Below, one piece after another: positions 44,266 to 56,040 of a stretch of DNA of 64,000 nt (the stretch's first letter is position 1; the number at the start of each line of letters is the position of its first letter). Origin of the DNA: Cricetomys ansorgei (lineage: Eukaryota > Chordata > Mammalia > Rodentia > Nesomyidae). A program made the position numbers and the translations under genes. The DNA is taken from positions 1,059,501-1,123,500 of the forward strand of contig JAMJFZ010000881.1 of the NCBI GenBank assembly GCA_026225945.1, read 5' to 3'. Under the pieces are notes generated by a model. It was not told where the DNA came from. It was given only the letters and a program-made list of their open reading frames with translations, and searched no databases.

Positions 44266-46689
44266 TTTCCCGTGGCCAGTGAGCATCATCTGTATCAGTT
44301 CTGCTTTTGGGCATCGGTTGCGATTCCCTTGTGTCTTACGCATACCATTTATTTTTAGAGGCAATTCCTAGTTTCTGAAAAGAATTTGAGTTTTAGGTTG
44401 AAAGTTCAGTGCAATTCGAGCTATTAAATCCTGTGTCTTCATGAACATTTTCCACTTGATCTTACAAATGCTCCTGGAGCTGCTGTTCTTTCGCAGAGCT
44501 CTGCTTTTTCCTAGTTGATCATGGTTGGTGTACTCTTTTTATTCTTTTAATATAAAAGCACACTGAGGGCCTAGATGGCGGGGAACTGTGCAGGTCCCAG
44601 TGAGCGTCTGGATTGCATTTGCAGAGTACTGAGAGGGCAGACTACACATGCTGGTGACATCGGTAATGTTTATATGCTATGCTGGATGCTGTGTGGGATG
44701 TCCAAGGAGACAAGATTGAAGTCAGGAGACTAGCACAGAGACCTCTACAGTGTCCAGGGATGACTTACGCTGTGATCGGTCTATGCCGATGGCGTAGAGA
44801 AAGGGGGTGGGGAGCATGCGAGGGGATTCACGATTGACAGGGAAAGCCCAGCTCACAAATGGACTAGACAGAAGAGATTGAGCAATGAGAAGGGTTAAGT
44901 AAACAGAAAGATTTAAGTTGTCGGGTTGCTAGAAAAGAGGTAAAGAATTAAAATGCAATATTACAACTAACGTCGTTTTCATTACTCTCATGCATTTAAT
45001 AAACAGCTGTGTGACAGGTTGAGCCTCAGGAGCTGGAGGTGCACTGACGACTGAGATGTCTTGCTCCCTTCAACAAAATGGTGCATTATCCTTTATTTGA
45101 TTGGTTTAATCTCGTGGACACTGTGTTGTACTGTCAGTGGCCTGGCTTATGATTTTGACGGAGGCAGTAGCCAAGCAGCCCATTCAGGTGAGGGCAGACA
45201 GTGTATGACGCTCACTTCATAAGGTGGCCACGGTTCAGCAGCTCAGCGTTCATGTGTCAGGGGAGAGCTTTGCCGTGTGACCGCAGCAAAGGCTCAGGTG
45301 CTGCTCTGAAGGAGTTTGGCAGCCTCCCTCCGTCAAGGAGGGTGCCAAGGTTGCATTCTTATGCGCCATTCTATTTATATGAAAGCACTGGGTTCTCTGC
45401 CATTCACAAATGTCGATTATTCTCAGAAGACAAGCCAAACTATGGAAGTGACAAGACTTTAAAATCAACAAGGAACAAAATTGCAGGTGGAATAGGAATG
45501 CATACGTATTGCTATTTTAGTGGAATAATTTAATATTCTGATATGTATATATATTTATATGTCTCTTTGTTGTTAAGTTGAACACATATATACATACATG
45601 TGGTAGTATGTTTCAGTAAAAGTGTTGTTAAAGTTGGTAATTATTAGCAAACACACGCAGACACGCACCTATACAATGTGCATGCGCAACCACAGCCTGC
45701 TTCTTCTATGTAATTCTTATGTACAAGCTCCTAAGGTGTTTTCCGCTTGTTCGTTGTCCCAGTAGAAAATCATTCACAGAAACTTTGGGAAAGGATGCAG
45801 GACCGACGATCTGACTGATGTAGACCCATGGAAAACTGTGACAAAAACGTAAAAGACTGGACAAACATCAGAGCAGCGCAAGGTAGAATGTAAAACTTCT
45901 CGGGTTTACTCAATAAAGAGGCTTCATGACTTTGACTGAAGCGGAAGAAAGGACTCATTATAATATAGTACAGTAATTCCGAAGGAGTTCTCAAGAACCC
46001 AGGAACGGACGTCGACAACGCCCTTGGACACCTTCTGTATTTAACTGAAATGTCAAGGCATCCGAATCACCGGGACTTCAACACTGCGGAAAGACACGGC
46101 AGTCTGTATTCCCTTTGGTGTGCATACCTAACTGATAAAATTTAAACAACTATATGAATTAAGTGGGTAAGCAGTATTGTAAGATTATCTTTCATCATTT
46201 TCAAGTTACCTAGGAAATGAAGTCAGTCTGGGGACTGAGGATGGGCTTGTGATAGCCTTGGAAACGTTTTACCCCCTTTTACCACGTAAACATACTATCG
46301 GATGCCATCTCGATGCCTCTGTCTGTGGTTTAATTTATCATTCCGACTGAGGCGATAGAAGCCAAGCGGGCCCCCTCAGTTGAGACTAGACATGGGTTTC
46401 TCTCCCCCAGGGCACCAGAGAACTGAGAATCTAGTGGACTGTCAGTGCCTGACTGTCAGTGTCAAACTGAAATGAGAGACACTGTTGAGTGAACAGAAGT
46501 AAGGAGAATACTGTTGGTGGGCTTACTTCAGATCAAGCAACGCATCCCTGTTTGGAAACCAATGTTTTCAGGCAATTTAGACGCTTTGCATTTTAGATGA
46601 CTAATTTAGCTTTTTACTTGTTGAACAAGTAAGTCACCTAATCCCCAGACCCACCCTTCGCCTCGTCAAGCGGGAGTTAAAACTACGAA
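44266..46689. other. Unassigned stretch
   Basis: Mostly unique-looking DNA. A short ancient repeat-like piece lies near 44990-45065 ('taataaacagctgtgtgac'). TATA-rich patches occur at 45538-45602. A 110-codon plus frame at 45201-45533 has no domain. Confidence 0.35.
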
Positions 46690-46990
46690 TTTAAGATTCC
46701 GAGGTATTTGGGTTTGAATTCACATCCCTGCCCTTTATAGTCATGTGACCTCGGGCAAGTTATGTTTTTCTTTGTTTGTTTTGGCTTTTGGAGACAGGGC
46801 TTCTCTGTTGTAGCTCTGGCTGACCTGGAACTCACTCTGTAGACCAGGCTGGCCTCGAACTCCGCCTGCCTCTGCCTCCTGCGTGCTGGGACACCACTGC
46901 CCCGCTGCAAGTTATCTTTTCTAACCCTTGTGTTCTTCATTCGTGACGAGAGGATGCAGGGTACAGCGGCTTTGGACAGCCATTTCAGAC
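46690..46990 (+). mobile_element. MIR SINE split by a B1
   Basis: The left part 'gtttgaattcacatccctgcc' (in part) and 'gtcatgtgacctcgggcaag' and the right part 'cttgtgttcttcattcgtg' are consecutive MIR segments on the plus strand. A B1 interrupts them at 46764-46906. Confidence 0.7.
46764..46906 (-). mobile_element. B1 SINE with target-site duplication
   Basis: The B1 in reverse complement shows 'ggagacagggcttctctgttg' (in part), 'agaccaggctggcctcgaac' and 'gcctctgcctcctgcgtgctg' (in part). The 9-bp word GCAAGTTAT flanks it on both sides (46755-46763 and 46907-46915), a clear retroposition footprint. A short internal deletion is present in the 3' half. Confidence 0.9.
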
Positions 46991-48329
46991 TTGGTTTCTA
47001 TTGCCTCCTAGACTTCCATTTAAACCCAGCCCCATGCAGTCCCATCGTCCACTGAAACTGCTCCTGCTGACTTCACGATGTCTCACACCCTCTGTGTTCG
47101 TACACTTTTCTATGTCTCTCTATACTCAGCATCGTAGTGTCTCTCTTCTCACTCAAGGCCATCTCTGACTTTCCTGCAGCTCTGCGTGCTGTCCGTATGC
47201 CAGCTGTCTCCCAGCACTCTCTGTACCTCAGTTCCCTCCCTGGACCACCAGGTCCAGCTGCCTGCCTGGCACGTCTACTTGAGTGTCCTCAGAGACATCC
47301 CAAACATATCGGGTCCAAAGCAGACTTCTCTAGGTCCCCGCAGCTCTTCTGAAGCCTGTCCTGCTTACCCGCATGACAGTCGGTCCATCCACTGAACCTG
47401 GAATGTTCTCTTGCTGTTTCTTCACCCCATGTAGTCCTTTCGCTTCTTTTTTTTATTGCTAAATTATTATCCCTCATCCTGATTTTTTTTCCCAGAGCCT
47501 TCCAACATGAGGAGGTACCTGCAGGTGCCTCCATCTTACCCCACATGCTAGATTTTTAATCAGACTTTCTTTCCTCGCTCGAGTTAAAGAAAGTTTATAG
47601 GCCTCGGGAAGAAAATGAGCACGGCTTATCTTTGACTTGATGATGCGGGTGTCACGTTCGCAATATAAAGGTGCCACTGGAGTTTAATACAACACGCGGG
47701 AAGCGTCTGCTTGGTGCTCCTGTTTGTACAAACCGCGCCCGGAGCACCTAGGTGCTTTTCTCCTCACAGAACAAAACACGATACCCAGCTTGTCCCACAA
47801 ACCCAGAGTCCTTCGGCATTTCTAGGACACGCAGAGAAATATACGCATTTTTACCATGCTGTTCCTTTGTACCTGTCAGGCCTCTCCCGATCAACTGCCG
47901 TTCTCCTGACCACGTGACCCACGTGGACTTGGAATGGCATCACACTGCCCTGTCCATGCAGCCTCTCCTGGGGAGGCAGCAGGAAGCTTCAGTAGTCATA
48001 GTGCCCGCCCGGTCTGTGCTGAGCCTCCTGCAGCAGGAGGAATACATTTGCCCTTTGTCCCGTCTTAGAAACTAGAAAACTGTTTCTAACCAAGCAGACA
48101 TCCCTCTAACATTTCTGATCTCATCTGAGCTACTGCCAATCTATTATTTATGTAGTAAACCAGAAATCTGAATTCCGGTGTCCTTGCAATTTGAAATATA
48201 TGTGCCCAAAATCGTACATAGAACTTGACAAGCTATTGCGAAGTCATCCGTATCTGATTTGAGAAATCAAGTGTGAGCCTTGGAGTGATGTCATGAAGGG
48301 AGCCGCTGCCAGCCTGGTGGGCGAGCTGC
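46991..48329. other. Unassigned stretch
   Basis: C/T-richer non-coding DNA; no gene recognised. Frames up to 107 codons (47752-48075) have no domain. Confidence 0.35.
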
Positions 48330-48415
48330 TTCCCAGAAGGCTTAACTCAAGGATAGGAAATGGGATCTGGGCAAGGAAACCCAGGTTTGATTCCTGACTT
48401 CATGATTTGCTCCCC
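48330..48415 (+). mobile_element. MIR-like fragment
   Basis: 'gaaacccaggtttgattcctg' (in part) and 'cttcatgatttgctcc' resemble the MIR 5' half. Confidence 0.35.
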
Positions 48416-48880
48416 AGTGGTTTTTAATAACACAGTTGATGCTAAGAAATGATAGTTTGTAGGAAATGCCTCAGCTGGCTCAGGACGGGGGCCACAGCCT
48501 CTGCTCCGGGTGCCTCAGCTCCTTGGCTGTAGAACAGTGGTCCCTGCCGGGCTCCCGGTGGCAATGCACCGGTAAGCCTAGCGCGGCACTTGGGAAATTC
48601 GGAGGAGCCTAAGCGTTGTGTCAATGCGCAGAGTTGTCTTTTACAGCTACTACTTTACGTTTTTTTAGTCCATTAATTTTCAACTGACGTAGTGTTCGTA
48701 TACATGTGTGTTCTATAGTATCGTCATACATGTGAACAATGTGCATTGATCAAATCAGGGCAGTCCAACATTTTCACTCAGAAATACAATTTCTTCTTAT
48801 TTTAATCTATCTTGTCTCCATCCTTCTCTTTCTGTGTCTCTCTAGGCTTGTCTGTCCATCTCTTCACCTACCCCCCTCCC
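48416..48880. other. Unassigned spacer
   Basis: Nothing recognised. Confidence 0.4.
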
Positions 48881-48883
48881 CGT

Positions 48884-48918
<35 letters not shown>

Positions 48919-48936
48919 TGTGTGCGTGTGTGTGTG
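48881..48936. repeat. (TG)n microsatellite
   Basis: TG run with a few substitutions, at the TG-rich end of the neighbouring B4. Confidence 0.95.
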
Positions 48937-48996
48937 GGGTAGCTGACGATGCGTGCATGCCGTGGCCCATGTAAAAGCTGAGGACAACCTTGTCTG

Positions 48997-49033
<37 letters not shown>

Positions 49034-49375
49034 GTGGTAAGTGACGATGCCTGCAAAACACGGGAAGGCAGAGGACAGCCTTGTCTGTCTGTCTGTCTCT
49101 CTCTCTCTGGTAAGTGATGATGCCTGCAGACACGGGAAGGCAGAGGGCAGCCTTGGTGTCCACCCTTGCTTTCCACTTTGCTCGCTTAAGCTAATCTAGC
49201 CGGCCCGTGGCTTTGTAGATTCTCTTGTGTCTTTACTCCGTCTTCCCGTGGCGCACTGATCACAGCTGTCGTTCACTCTCATGCCATTCCAGAACATGGC
49301 TTCTGGAAGTCAGAGTCAGGTGCCCTCACTCATGCAGCTAGCACTTGACTTACTGAGCGGCCTCCCCAGCCCCCA
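48937..49375 (-). mobile_element. B4 SINE with internal tandem triplication
   Basis: The right end 'aacatggcttctggaagtcag' (in part) to 'gcctccccagccc' is the tRNA-like end of a B4 in reverse complement. At 48944-49160 an internal module is present three times: it starts 'gacgatgcgtgcatg', 'gacgatgcctgcaaa' and 'gatgatgcctgcaga'. Each copy leads to 'aggacaaccttgtctgtc'-type sequence and a CT tract. Periods are about 100 and 73 bp, the difference lying in the CT tracts. Confidence 0.65.
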
Positions 49376-49664
49376 CCTGTAAATTCTGTGTTGGGAACCT
49401 TGGGGCTTACCATGAAATACTCCATATTTACCTTCCTTGAACTGGAGCCCAAGAACATATTCCTCTGCCTGCTTGACTGGCTGATGGTTGTCTAATATGT
49501 CTCTTTCTCCTCTCTCCCTCCAGTGACAGTATGTAGTATTTGTCTTGCTATGTGTTGCTTACTGCATAGAACATAATTTCTCCCAGGCTAGTGGGTGCAG
49601 GCTAGCAGGCTACAGATTTTTATATATGGCTGATAATAAATACTGTAATGTTTTTTATTTTTTT
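49376..49664. other. Unassigned spacer
   Basis: No feature recognised. Confidence 0.4.
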
Positions 49665-49900
49665 CATTAAAAAAGATTTATTTATTTTCTTTCCTGTGTA
49701 TGTGTGTTTTGCCTGAGTGGATGTATGTGTACTTCATGTGTGCCTGATGCCTGTTGAATTTAGAAGAGGGAGGGCATTGAGTCCCTGGGAGCTGGGGTTA
49801 CAGGCAGTTGTGAGGCACCCCGTGGTACTGGGAACTGAATCTGGGTCCTCTGCAAGAACAGCAAACGCTCTTAACTTCGGAGTCATCTCTCCGGCCCCTG
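49665..49900 (-). mobile_element. B3 SINE
   Basis: The poly(T)/ATTT tail ('agatttatttattttc'), 'gctggggttacaggcagttg', 'aactgaatctgggtcctctg' and 'gagtcatctctccggcccc' give a complete B3 in reverse complement. Confidence 0.9.
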
Positions 49901-49929
49901 TAGGTTGTTATATATATGCACTTCTTTAT

Positions 49930-50564
49930 CTTTACCTGTTTGTCTGATGGTTGAAATCTGTGTTGACTCTGTGTCTTGGTTATTGTGAATTGTGCTTTAT
50001 TAACACAGGGAATTCCTGTATCTCTTTAATATACTGATTTCATTTCCTTTTGATGGGTATCCAGCAGTGGATTGCTGGATCATATAATAATTTATTATCA
50101 GTTTTTTTTTTAGAAATATGCATACTGTTTCCCACAACATATGTGTTCATCTGCATTTCTATCAATACACATTCACACTAGCTTTTATTATTGCTTTGTG
50201 TCTATTTAGTGGTTTTGTTGTTGTTGTAATGGGATGAGCACAGACCTGTGCACAGTAGGCTGATGCTACACCAGCAGGCCCCACCCCCAGCCTCTATTTT
50301 CTGTCATTTTGCTAACAGTTGAGATCACATCTCAGTTTTGTTATGGTTTGCATTTCCGTGATGATCATGGGCATTGTTCATATGCTTTTTGGCTATTTGT
50401 AGGCCTTTAATAATGTGTTCATATGATTTGTCATTTTAATGGGATTGTTTTCGTAACTTTTCAGGTTTGGGGTTCCGTTTGCACTGTCAGCCAAATACTT
50501 CTGATGTTTCACATTCTTCTGATGCCCCTTCAGTCTTGATACTTTCGTTGTGCAGAACTTACTG
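49930..50564 (-). mobile_element. Old L1 ORF2 C-terminal region, left part
   Basis: The plus strand 'gattgctggatcatataataa' (in part), 'tctgcatttctatcaatac', 'tatggtttgcatttccgtg' and 'aatgggattgttttcg' is the complement of L1 ORF2 near its end, in the right order. An ID-like SINE fragment (about 50235-50295) and then a MaLR LTR interrupt it. Confidence 0.75.
50235..50295 (-). mobile_element. ID-like SINE fragment
   Basis: 'ggctgatgctacaccagcagg' (in part) and 'cccacccccagcc' resemble the complement of an ID element, lying inside the L1. Confidence 0.4.
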
Positions 50565-50911
50565 TCCTGGTTTGATTTGATCCCGAGGCCCATGTGTTAA
50601 ACAGGTGACGCCCAAGCTGGGGACTGGGAGGTGGTATTGCCTGTAAGAGGTGGGGCCATGTGGAGGACATTTTGAGGGACAGTGTCCTTAAAGGGGATGG
50701 TGGAACCTTGGCTTCCTCTTTGCTTTCTTTCTGCTTCCTGGTCGTGAGATAAAGGCTTTGCTCTGCCACGAACCCTGTGAGGATCTGTTGTCGCATCATG
50801 AGCCTAATGTCTCACTTACAGGGTCCTTGGATCATTCACTGGAACTTGCTCAACCTTTCTTCTTCATTAGCTGATTAACTCAGGCATTTTATCACAGTGA
50901 AGAGCTAACAT
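50565..50911 (+). mobile_element. MaLR-class LTR inserted in L1
   Basis: It opens 'tgtcctggtttgatttgat', continues 'ggactgggaggtggt', 'gaggtggggccatg', 'cttcctctttgctttctttc', and ends 'cacagtgaagagctaaca'. This is the layout of MST/MLT-type MaLR LTRs. L1 sequence resumes immediately after it, so the LTR split an existing L1. Confidence 0.7.
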
Positions 50912-51867
50912 GCTCTTTGTTCGTTTTTGCTTATGCTTTTGGTTCTCAAATGAAAAGAAATCTTTGCTTGTACCACATATTGAAGAATTTCCACTATGGT
51001 TTGACTTTCTTTACTTACACCACTCCCTCTCTCTCTTCTACCCTTCTCTCTCCATGCCTCCTCCTTCCATCCTTCTTTCTTCCCTCCCTCTGTCCTCTGT
51101 AATAGAGGAAGAACCTCTCTTACCTTTTTTTTCCCCCTTCTATCTTCGCAGACCTCTGATAGTTTGGATTGACTTATGGCACACTATAAGATGCAGGAGT
51201 AAAGTCTGATCTTCTGCATTACGGTCTAATTTACTGAAGACGCTAACTTTTATCCATTGTATATTTGTGGCACTTCTTCTGGGCTCAGATGGCTTCAGAG
51301 GCTTGACTTTACGCCTTGGGTTGGCATTCATTCCACTGGTCAGTTTTTGTTCCAGTATCATCTTTTCTTGATGACTAAAGCCTTTCAGTGCTTTTTGAAG
51401 TGAGGTAGTGTAGTGTCTTCTGCTTTGTTCTCTTTGGTCAAGGTTGCTCTGGTTAGGCAGAATGTTTTGTGGTTTGCTACTTCTGCAAAGACTTATCATC
51501 AGTGTTTTCATGGAGACCACATTGTGGTGAGTGCAAAGTAGCTCACTTTGGGTGTTTGGAAATGCTGGCATGATTCTGTGAATCCATGGGCATAGAAAGT
51601 CTTTCCATCTCTGTGGTGGTCTCGTCAGCCCCAGGTGCTTCCTTAGTAATGTCTTCGCTACATCCTACCGGTCTTGGTGTAGTGCATTTCTACTTTTATT
51701 TGTTTCAATAATTGAAGAGTTTCCTGGTGAGTGTCTTCTTTTATCAGTGGGTTTTCAGAAGTTGTTTAACTTCTTTGTATCTGTAATCTCTGCAGTTGTC
51801 CTTATTTATTTCTAGTCTTATTCCACTGTGATTGGAAAAGATACTTAATGGGATTGTAGTTTTTAAA
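50912..51867 (-). mobile_element. Old L1 ORF2 region, right part
   Basis: The plus strand 'tttttgcttatgcttttgg', 'gtagtgtcttctgctttgttc' (in part), 'gctcactttgggtgtttgg' and 'ccatgggcatagaaag' continues the complement of L1 ORF2 beyond the LTR. A 143-codon minus frame (51571-51140) lies wholly within it and shows no known protein motif; it is a relic frame of the decayed L1. The 51640-51867 part is less certain. Confidence 0.7.
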
Positions 51868-52005
51868 AATTTTGAGACAATTTTCTAGACAAGGTCTTGC
51901 TACATAGCTGAGGCTGGCCTCAGCCTCAGGGCCCTCCTTCTGCAGCTCTCAAATTCTGGGATTGCAGAGCTGGGCACAGTGTACGCCACCACCACATCTA
52001 GTTTA
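51868..52005 (-). mobile_element. B1-like SINE, old
   Basis: 'acaaggtcttgctacatagc', 'aggctggcctcagcctc' and 'tctgggattgcagagc' in order, complement of an old B1 monomer. Confidence 0.65.
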
Positions 52006-54014
52006 AAACAACTCAAGAGCTCACACACGCTAGTTGTTACAGACTCAGTTTCTGGTTAGGTGAGGTCACCATTCTTTGACGGTTCATGGCACATGATGGT
52101 AAACCAGGTAGCTTATTCACTGAGGATTTAAGTACTTGTTTTTGTCTTCACAGTGAAACTTTGGCCACTTCAGCTGTGTTTTTACTAGATGGCGCTGTAA
52201 GTAAAAGAGTTTGGCACATGTGTGTGCTTGGTGTCTTGTCATTGCGTACACTGGAGTGGGCACCAAGCAAGAATCAGTCCAAAATCTGCAGTGGGTAACG
52301 ATGTTCCAAGTGAACTTGGGGAATTCTTAAAGGTTCATTCACACTTGCTAACCTGCGCCAGGGCAGATCCAGAGCCTCACCCATAGTCACGAGTCTGTGG
52401 CCAAGTGCTGCAGAAAGCTGCTTGATTCTGTGCGTCAATTATGGAGGGACTGGGTTGAGACTCCTATGTCATGGTTGGTATCCGTACTCTTTCCTTTCCC
52501 TAAGCAGACATTGCTCTGTCTGTCGTGCTTTCCGAGGCTGGGGATGGGTAAGGTGTGGGGGGGCCTTAGCCATTAAAGCTGATAGCAAGCTTGGTTGCTT
52601 CTGAGTTTCATGGCTTCAGGAACCTGCACAATCTCGGGTATGTGCCCCAGGCCTATTCCACAGCTGGAGGTGTGCAGGGTGAAACGTGAGACTTTCCTAC
52701 TGGGACACAGGTCTTTTCATGGTGCTGGGGCAGGTCCAGAGCCTGTTTACAAACACTCCCAGGGGACAAGGTGTTCCTGGATTCTGCCTGATTCCGGGTT
52801 TCACTGTAGTGAGCCTGGTACCTTATAGTTCAAAGACAAAGTCCTGTACTTTCCTTCCCCTCCTGCCTTCAGCAGGTGTGAGTTCTGCCTGTGGTGTGGG
52901 TGCTTCCTGAGGCTGAGGAGGAAGGAGTGCTAGAAGCAAGAGCCCACCTGGCTGATATGAAGCTGGGTCGGGGGTGAAGTGGGGGGTATGGCGAGGCCCC
53001 AGCCACTTCTGGTTTTCACCATGGTTTTCCTGGTTGAGGGTTGTAAAGTTAAATCCTGGACTCACTTCTCTTCTCTCCCCAAGCAGAGGATGTTTCTCAC
53101 CATCCTGCTAGTGCTTGGAGTGAATAAGTCTTCCTGTCTCTTCCCGCGACTGTCTTCTCTGTATGTTAAAGCCGGGTCCTGGGGTCAAGAACATTTAATT
53201 GAAATCATGCACAGTTTTAGGGTTTTCCTTTGATTTAAAAAAATGGCTATTTTTTGGATGGAAACTTTTCATTTTTCCCTTTTTTTTTTAAATAAGGAAA
53301 ATGATAGTAATATTCAAGCATTTATCTGAAACTTCTGCCCAGCCAATTCAAAGTATTTTAATACATGCTTCTTTTCTGCAAGAATGTGTGTGGCAAGAAC
53401 AAGGCCTTTCCAGGGCAGGCTGGTCCTGCACGGGCTTCTGCCTGCAGCTGCTGGACCGGCATGACTGAGGCCTTCGGATTTCTAGTCTTTGTCCCTTCTC
53501 AGAATTTCTTGCTCTGTTTCCCAGGTGTTAGGATAACTCTGGTGCACCGGCAGTGTGACTTTTATATGTCACATTTTATGTGTTATCCATTTTCTGCAAG
53601 GGATCTAGAAACCAAGTTTCAGCTTGTATTATCTTATACCTCATAAAAACGTCAAGAGTTTTTAGTGTGACGAGCCGTACACTGGATCTTGAAGGCTCGT
53701 AGAAAGAAGATGCCATTAGCACAGTCGCAGCCACAGGACTGAAAGTCTGTCCACTGATTGTCACTTAGGCATCGGTGCTACCTGTAGCTCACAGCTGATC
53801 AGTCTGTCTGGTTTTAGCTTACCATGTGCCTTTTCTATGCACACAACCAAGCTTACACACAAATGCAAAGTATATTTTTAGCTTAGATCTAGGGCTTCTC
53901 TAGATGAAAACAAAGGCCTCGGGTTATAAGAGAGTGTAAAATAAAGTGTTTTCCAGGTTGAATTGCATACTTCAATTTTTTCCATTTTGTAGGTATCCAG
54001 GCTAAAGAGTGAAG
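52006..54014. other. Unassigned stretch
   Basis: No gene or repeat recognised over about 2 kb. A T-rich run lies at 53280-53290. Several frames of 60-93 codons show no domain. This is the cleanest repeat-poor stretch of the right half. Confidence 0.35.
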
Positions 54015-54530
54015 TTGTAGCACGAGTGTTCCTCGCCCCCTGGGGCTAGTAGGATGCGCGGAGACTCCTTCCCTTTGACGCCTAGGAAGCTACTACGTAA
54101 TAAGCAGATTGGCAAAATGTCTGCCTGCCCTGTGGTGAATTATAAGCCTGGGTCTCTGCAAAGGCCATGGATATTGTGGGGGTTGGCCAGGTATGCCCCT
54201 CCCCCTGCCATGCTAATTAAGGCTTCCCCGCTCAAGGGAGAAGCCACGCCCTTATGGGGAGAGGTTATTTATTGGGGAAGAACCCCTTGAATAAACGAGT
54301 TCGGGTCCACCAGATGTCGTCTCCTTCATTCCGGACTCCCGGGCCTTCTTCACGGCTCGTCACATATTTCTCAGGCCTGCGGGTGGACGGCTCCGCGAAA
54401 GGTCTCTGAACCACGGATCCCGGGGCCACACGCCGCCCGCTGCTTGGGTCTGGGTCCACCCGCCCGGCCAGCGGGACAGATGCCAGACCGCTGGGGCAGG
54501 ACAAGCACAGCGCGGCAGAAAAACAACACC
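54015..54530 (+). mobile_element. LTR-like element, CpG-rich
   Basis: The left part opens 'tgtagcacgagtgttcc' and contains a TATA-like 'ggttatttattgggg' about 30 bases before AATAAA (54290-54295). That compact promoter plus polyadenylation signal is typical of betaretrovirus-like LTRs. The right part (54296-54525) has roughly 20 CpG in about 230 bases, in sharp contrast to its surroundings, which suggests a recent insertion or escape from methylation. A first possible end is TCGTCACA near 54362; another is AACAACA near 54528. No primer binding site or target duplication could be fixed, so class and exact ends are open. No viral gene is attached. Confidence 0.5.
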
Positions 54531-55811
54531 ATTTATATAAATATTTAATCATATTAAAGAATTCTCCAAACTATCATTTTGAAACTTGGCTTTTGTTTCA
54601 CCAATGCTGTTAAAGAGTCCCTTCTGTTTAATCACATTCCGGTTGGACTCCAGAAAAAATACATGAAAGACACATTCGAAAAGCTCATGTTTTACAGAGA
54701 AATGTTACAGTGTATCCATATGTAGCCGCAGGACTATTGGAAAGCTACTGACATGGCCACCCTTGCGGTTCTGACGAATGCTTGCATTTTAATAGTAAAT
54801 GAAGCAGGGAGTTGCAGTTGAACTATCTTCACTTTGATCTTTTTACTGGGTGACAGACTGCTCTGAGAAACACTTGTTCTGTCCTTCAGAGAGTGTGAAA
54901 ACCTCATGCTATTTGGTAATAAAGGAACACTGGGACAACATATTTTACGGGCGGGTGTGGCAGCGGCGGCAGATCACCTGCTATCGTTGGCTGAAGTGAC
55001 TCTCCATGAAATATGTGCAAAACTCACTTACTTCTCGTAATGTGGAAGGCACAGTGAAATTCAAGACGTTTCACAATCTGATCGGTGTGGGTGAAGGCCT
55101 CTGGAACTGGAGTCAGTCCTCAAAGCTGGAACAGTGGAGGCTTTGGCACCTAACTGCAGACAGGAAGTGGAACCGTGGTCTATAATAGTGATGGAGAAAG
55201 AGAGAGACAGAGACAGAGAGAAAGAGAGAGAGATCACGTGCCTGTTCATGCATGTGTAGCCTTTTAATCTTCTGGCACGAAGATATTTTGTTATTTAAGT
55301 ATCAGGTCTCAAATACTAAGATTTCCCATGTGGGAAAATATTAATGCTAAAAGGGGAACTTTTATTTTTTACTTAATTTTTTTCACCCTAAATTGTAGCC
55401 AAGAGTTCTGAGGATCAAATATAGTTTACCGCTTAGACATCCAACCTTATAGAGACGTACTCTGCTTGGGCAGTGTAAGGGTTTGAGTAGATGGGACAGG
55501 AATGGGTTTTAGATGTCGGGGTGCTGGCTCGTCTATTTCAGAGATGTAAACAATTCAGTTGTTGAACCGACTTCCAAAAGCTATGAAATAAAATTACAAC
55601 AGGACATGTCTAGGCATGTGTGCTATGGTTTTTTAATTTATAAGAGTGAGGAGCAATGTGTAGTTAGAAACTTTGCATGGAAACATCTGGTTTAAAAATG
55701 ATAAAAGGTTATAGACGTATTAATGAAATTAAAATCTCAAAAAGTAATAAACGCATATAGAATATATACACGTGTAAACTATCCGTGCATATATCCATAT
55801 ATTTAGCTATA
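54531..55811. other. Unassigned stretch with GA-rich tract
   Basis: A (GA)n-rich tract occurs at 55195-55235. Otherwise nothing is recognised. Confidence 0.4.
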
Positions 55812-56040
55812 GTTTTGTATCACTGGGATTAGACCCGAGCCTTGTTTGTACTAATCAAGGGACTTGACCACCGAGCCTTGTCCCCGGAATTCACTGGTGA
55901 ATTCAGAAAAGTGTCCTATCCTTCACCTGTATTGTATTTTAGAAGCAGGACCCCATTGAGTTGCTTAGACTGGCTGTAAAGTTGTCACTCTTCTGCCTCA
56001 GCCTCCTGGATTGCGGGTGTGTACCACTGCATGCAGCTGT
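55812..56040 (-). mobile_element. Composite ID/B1-type SINE
   Basis: The stretch 'gggacttgaccaccgagcc' is an ID-like complement, followed after a spacer by 'ccattgagttgcttagactgg', 'gcctcagcctcctggattgc' and 'gtgtgtaccactgcatgc', an old B1 complement. Same layout as 2780-2975. An 8-bp inverted repeat around GAATTCAC lies at 55887-55904. Confidence 0.6.

Noticed and set aside
49665..49900. tRNA gene, because the B3 end resembles a tRNA
   Set aside because: It is the tRNA-derived head of a SINE with the full B3 body and tail; no cloverleaf with intact anticodon arm is evident.
51140..51571. 143-codon minus-strand frame as a novel gene
   Set aside because: Surrounding nucleotide order matches decayed L1 ORF2 on that strand, so the frame is a relic with no independent motif.
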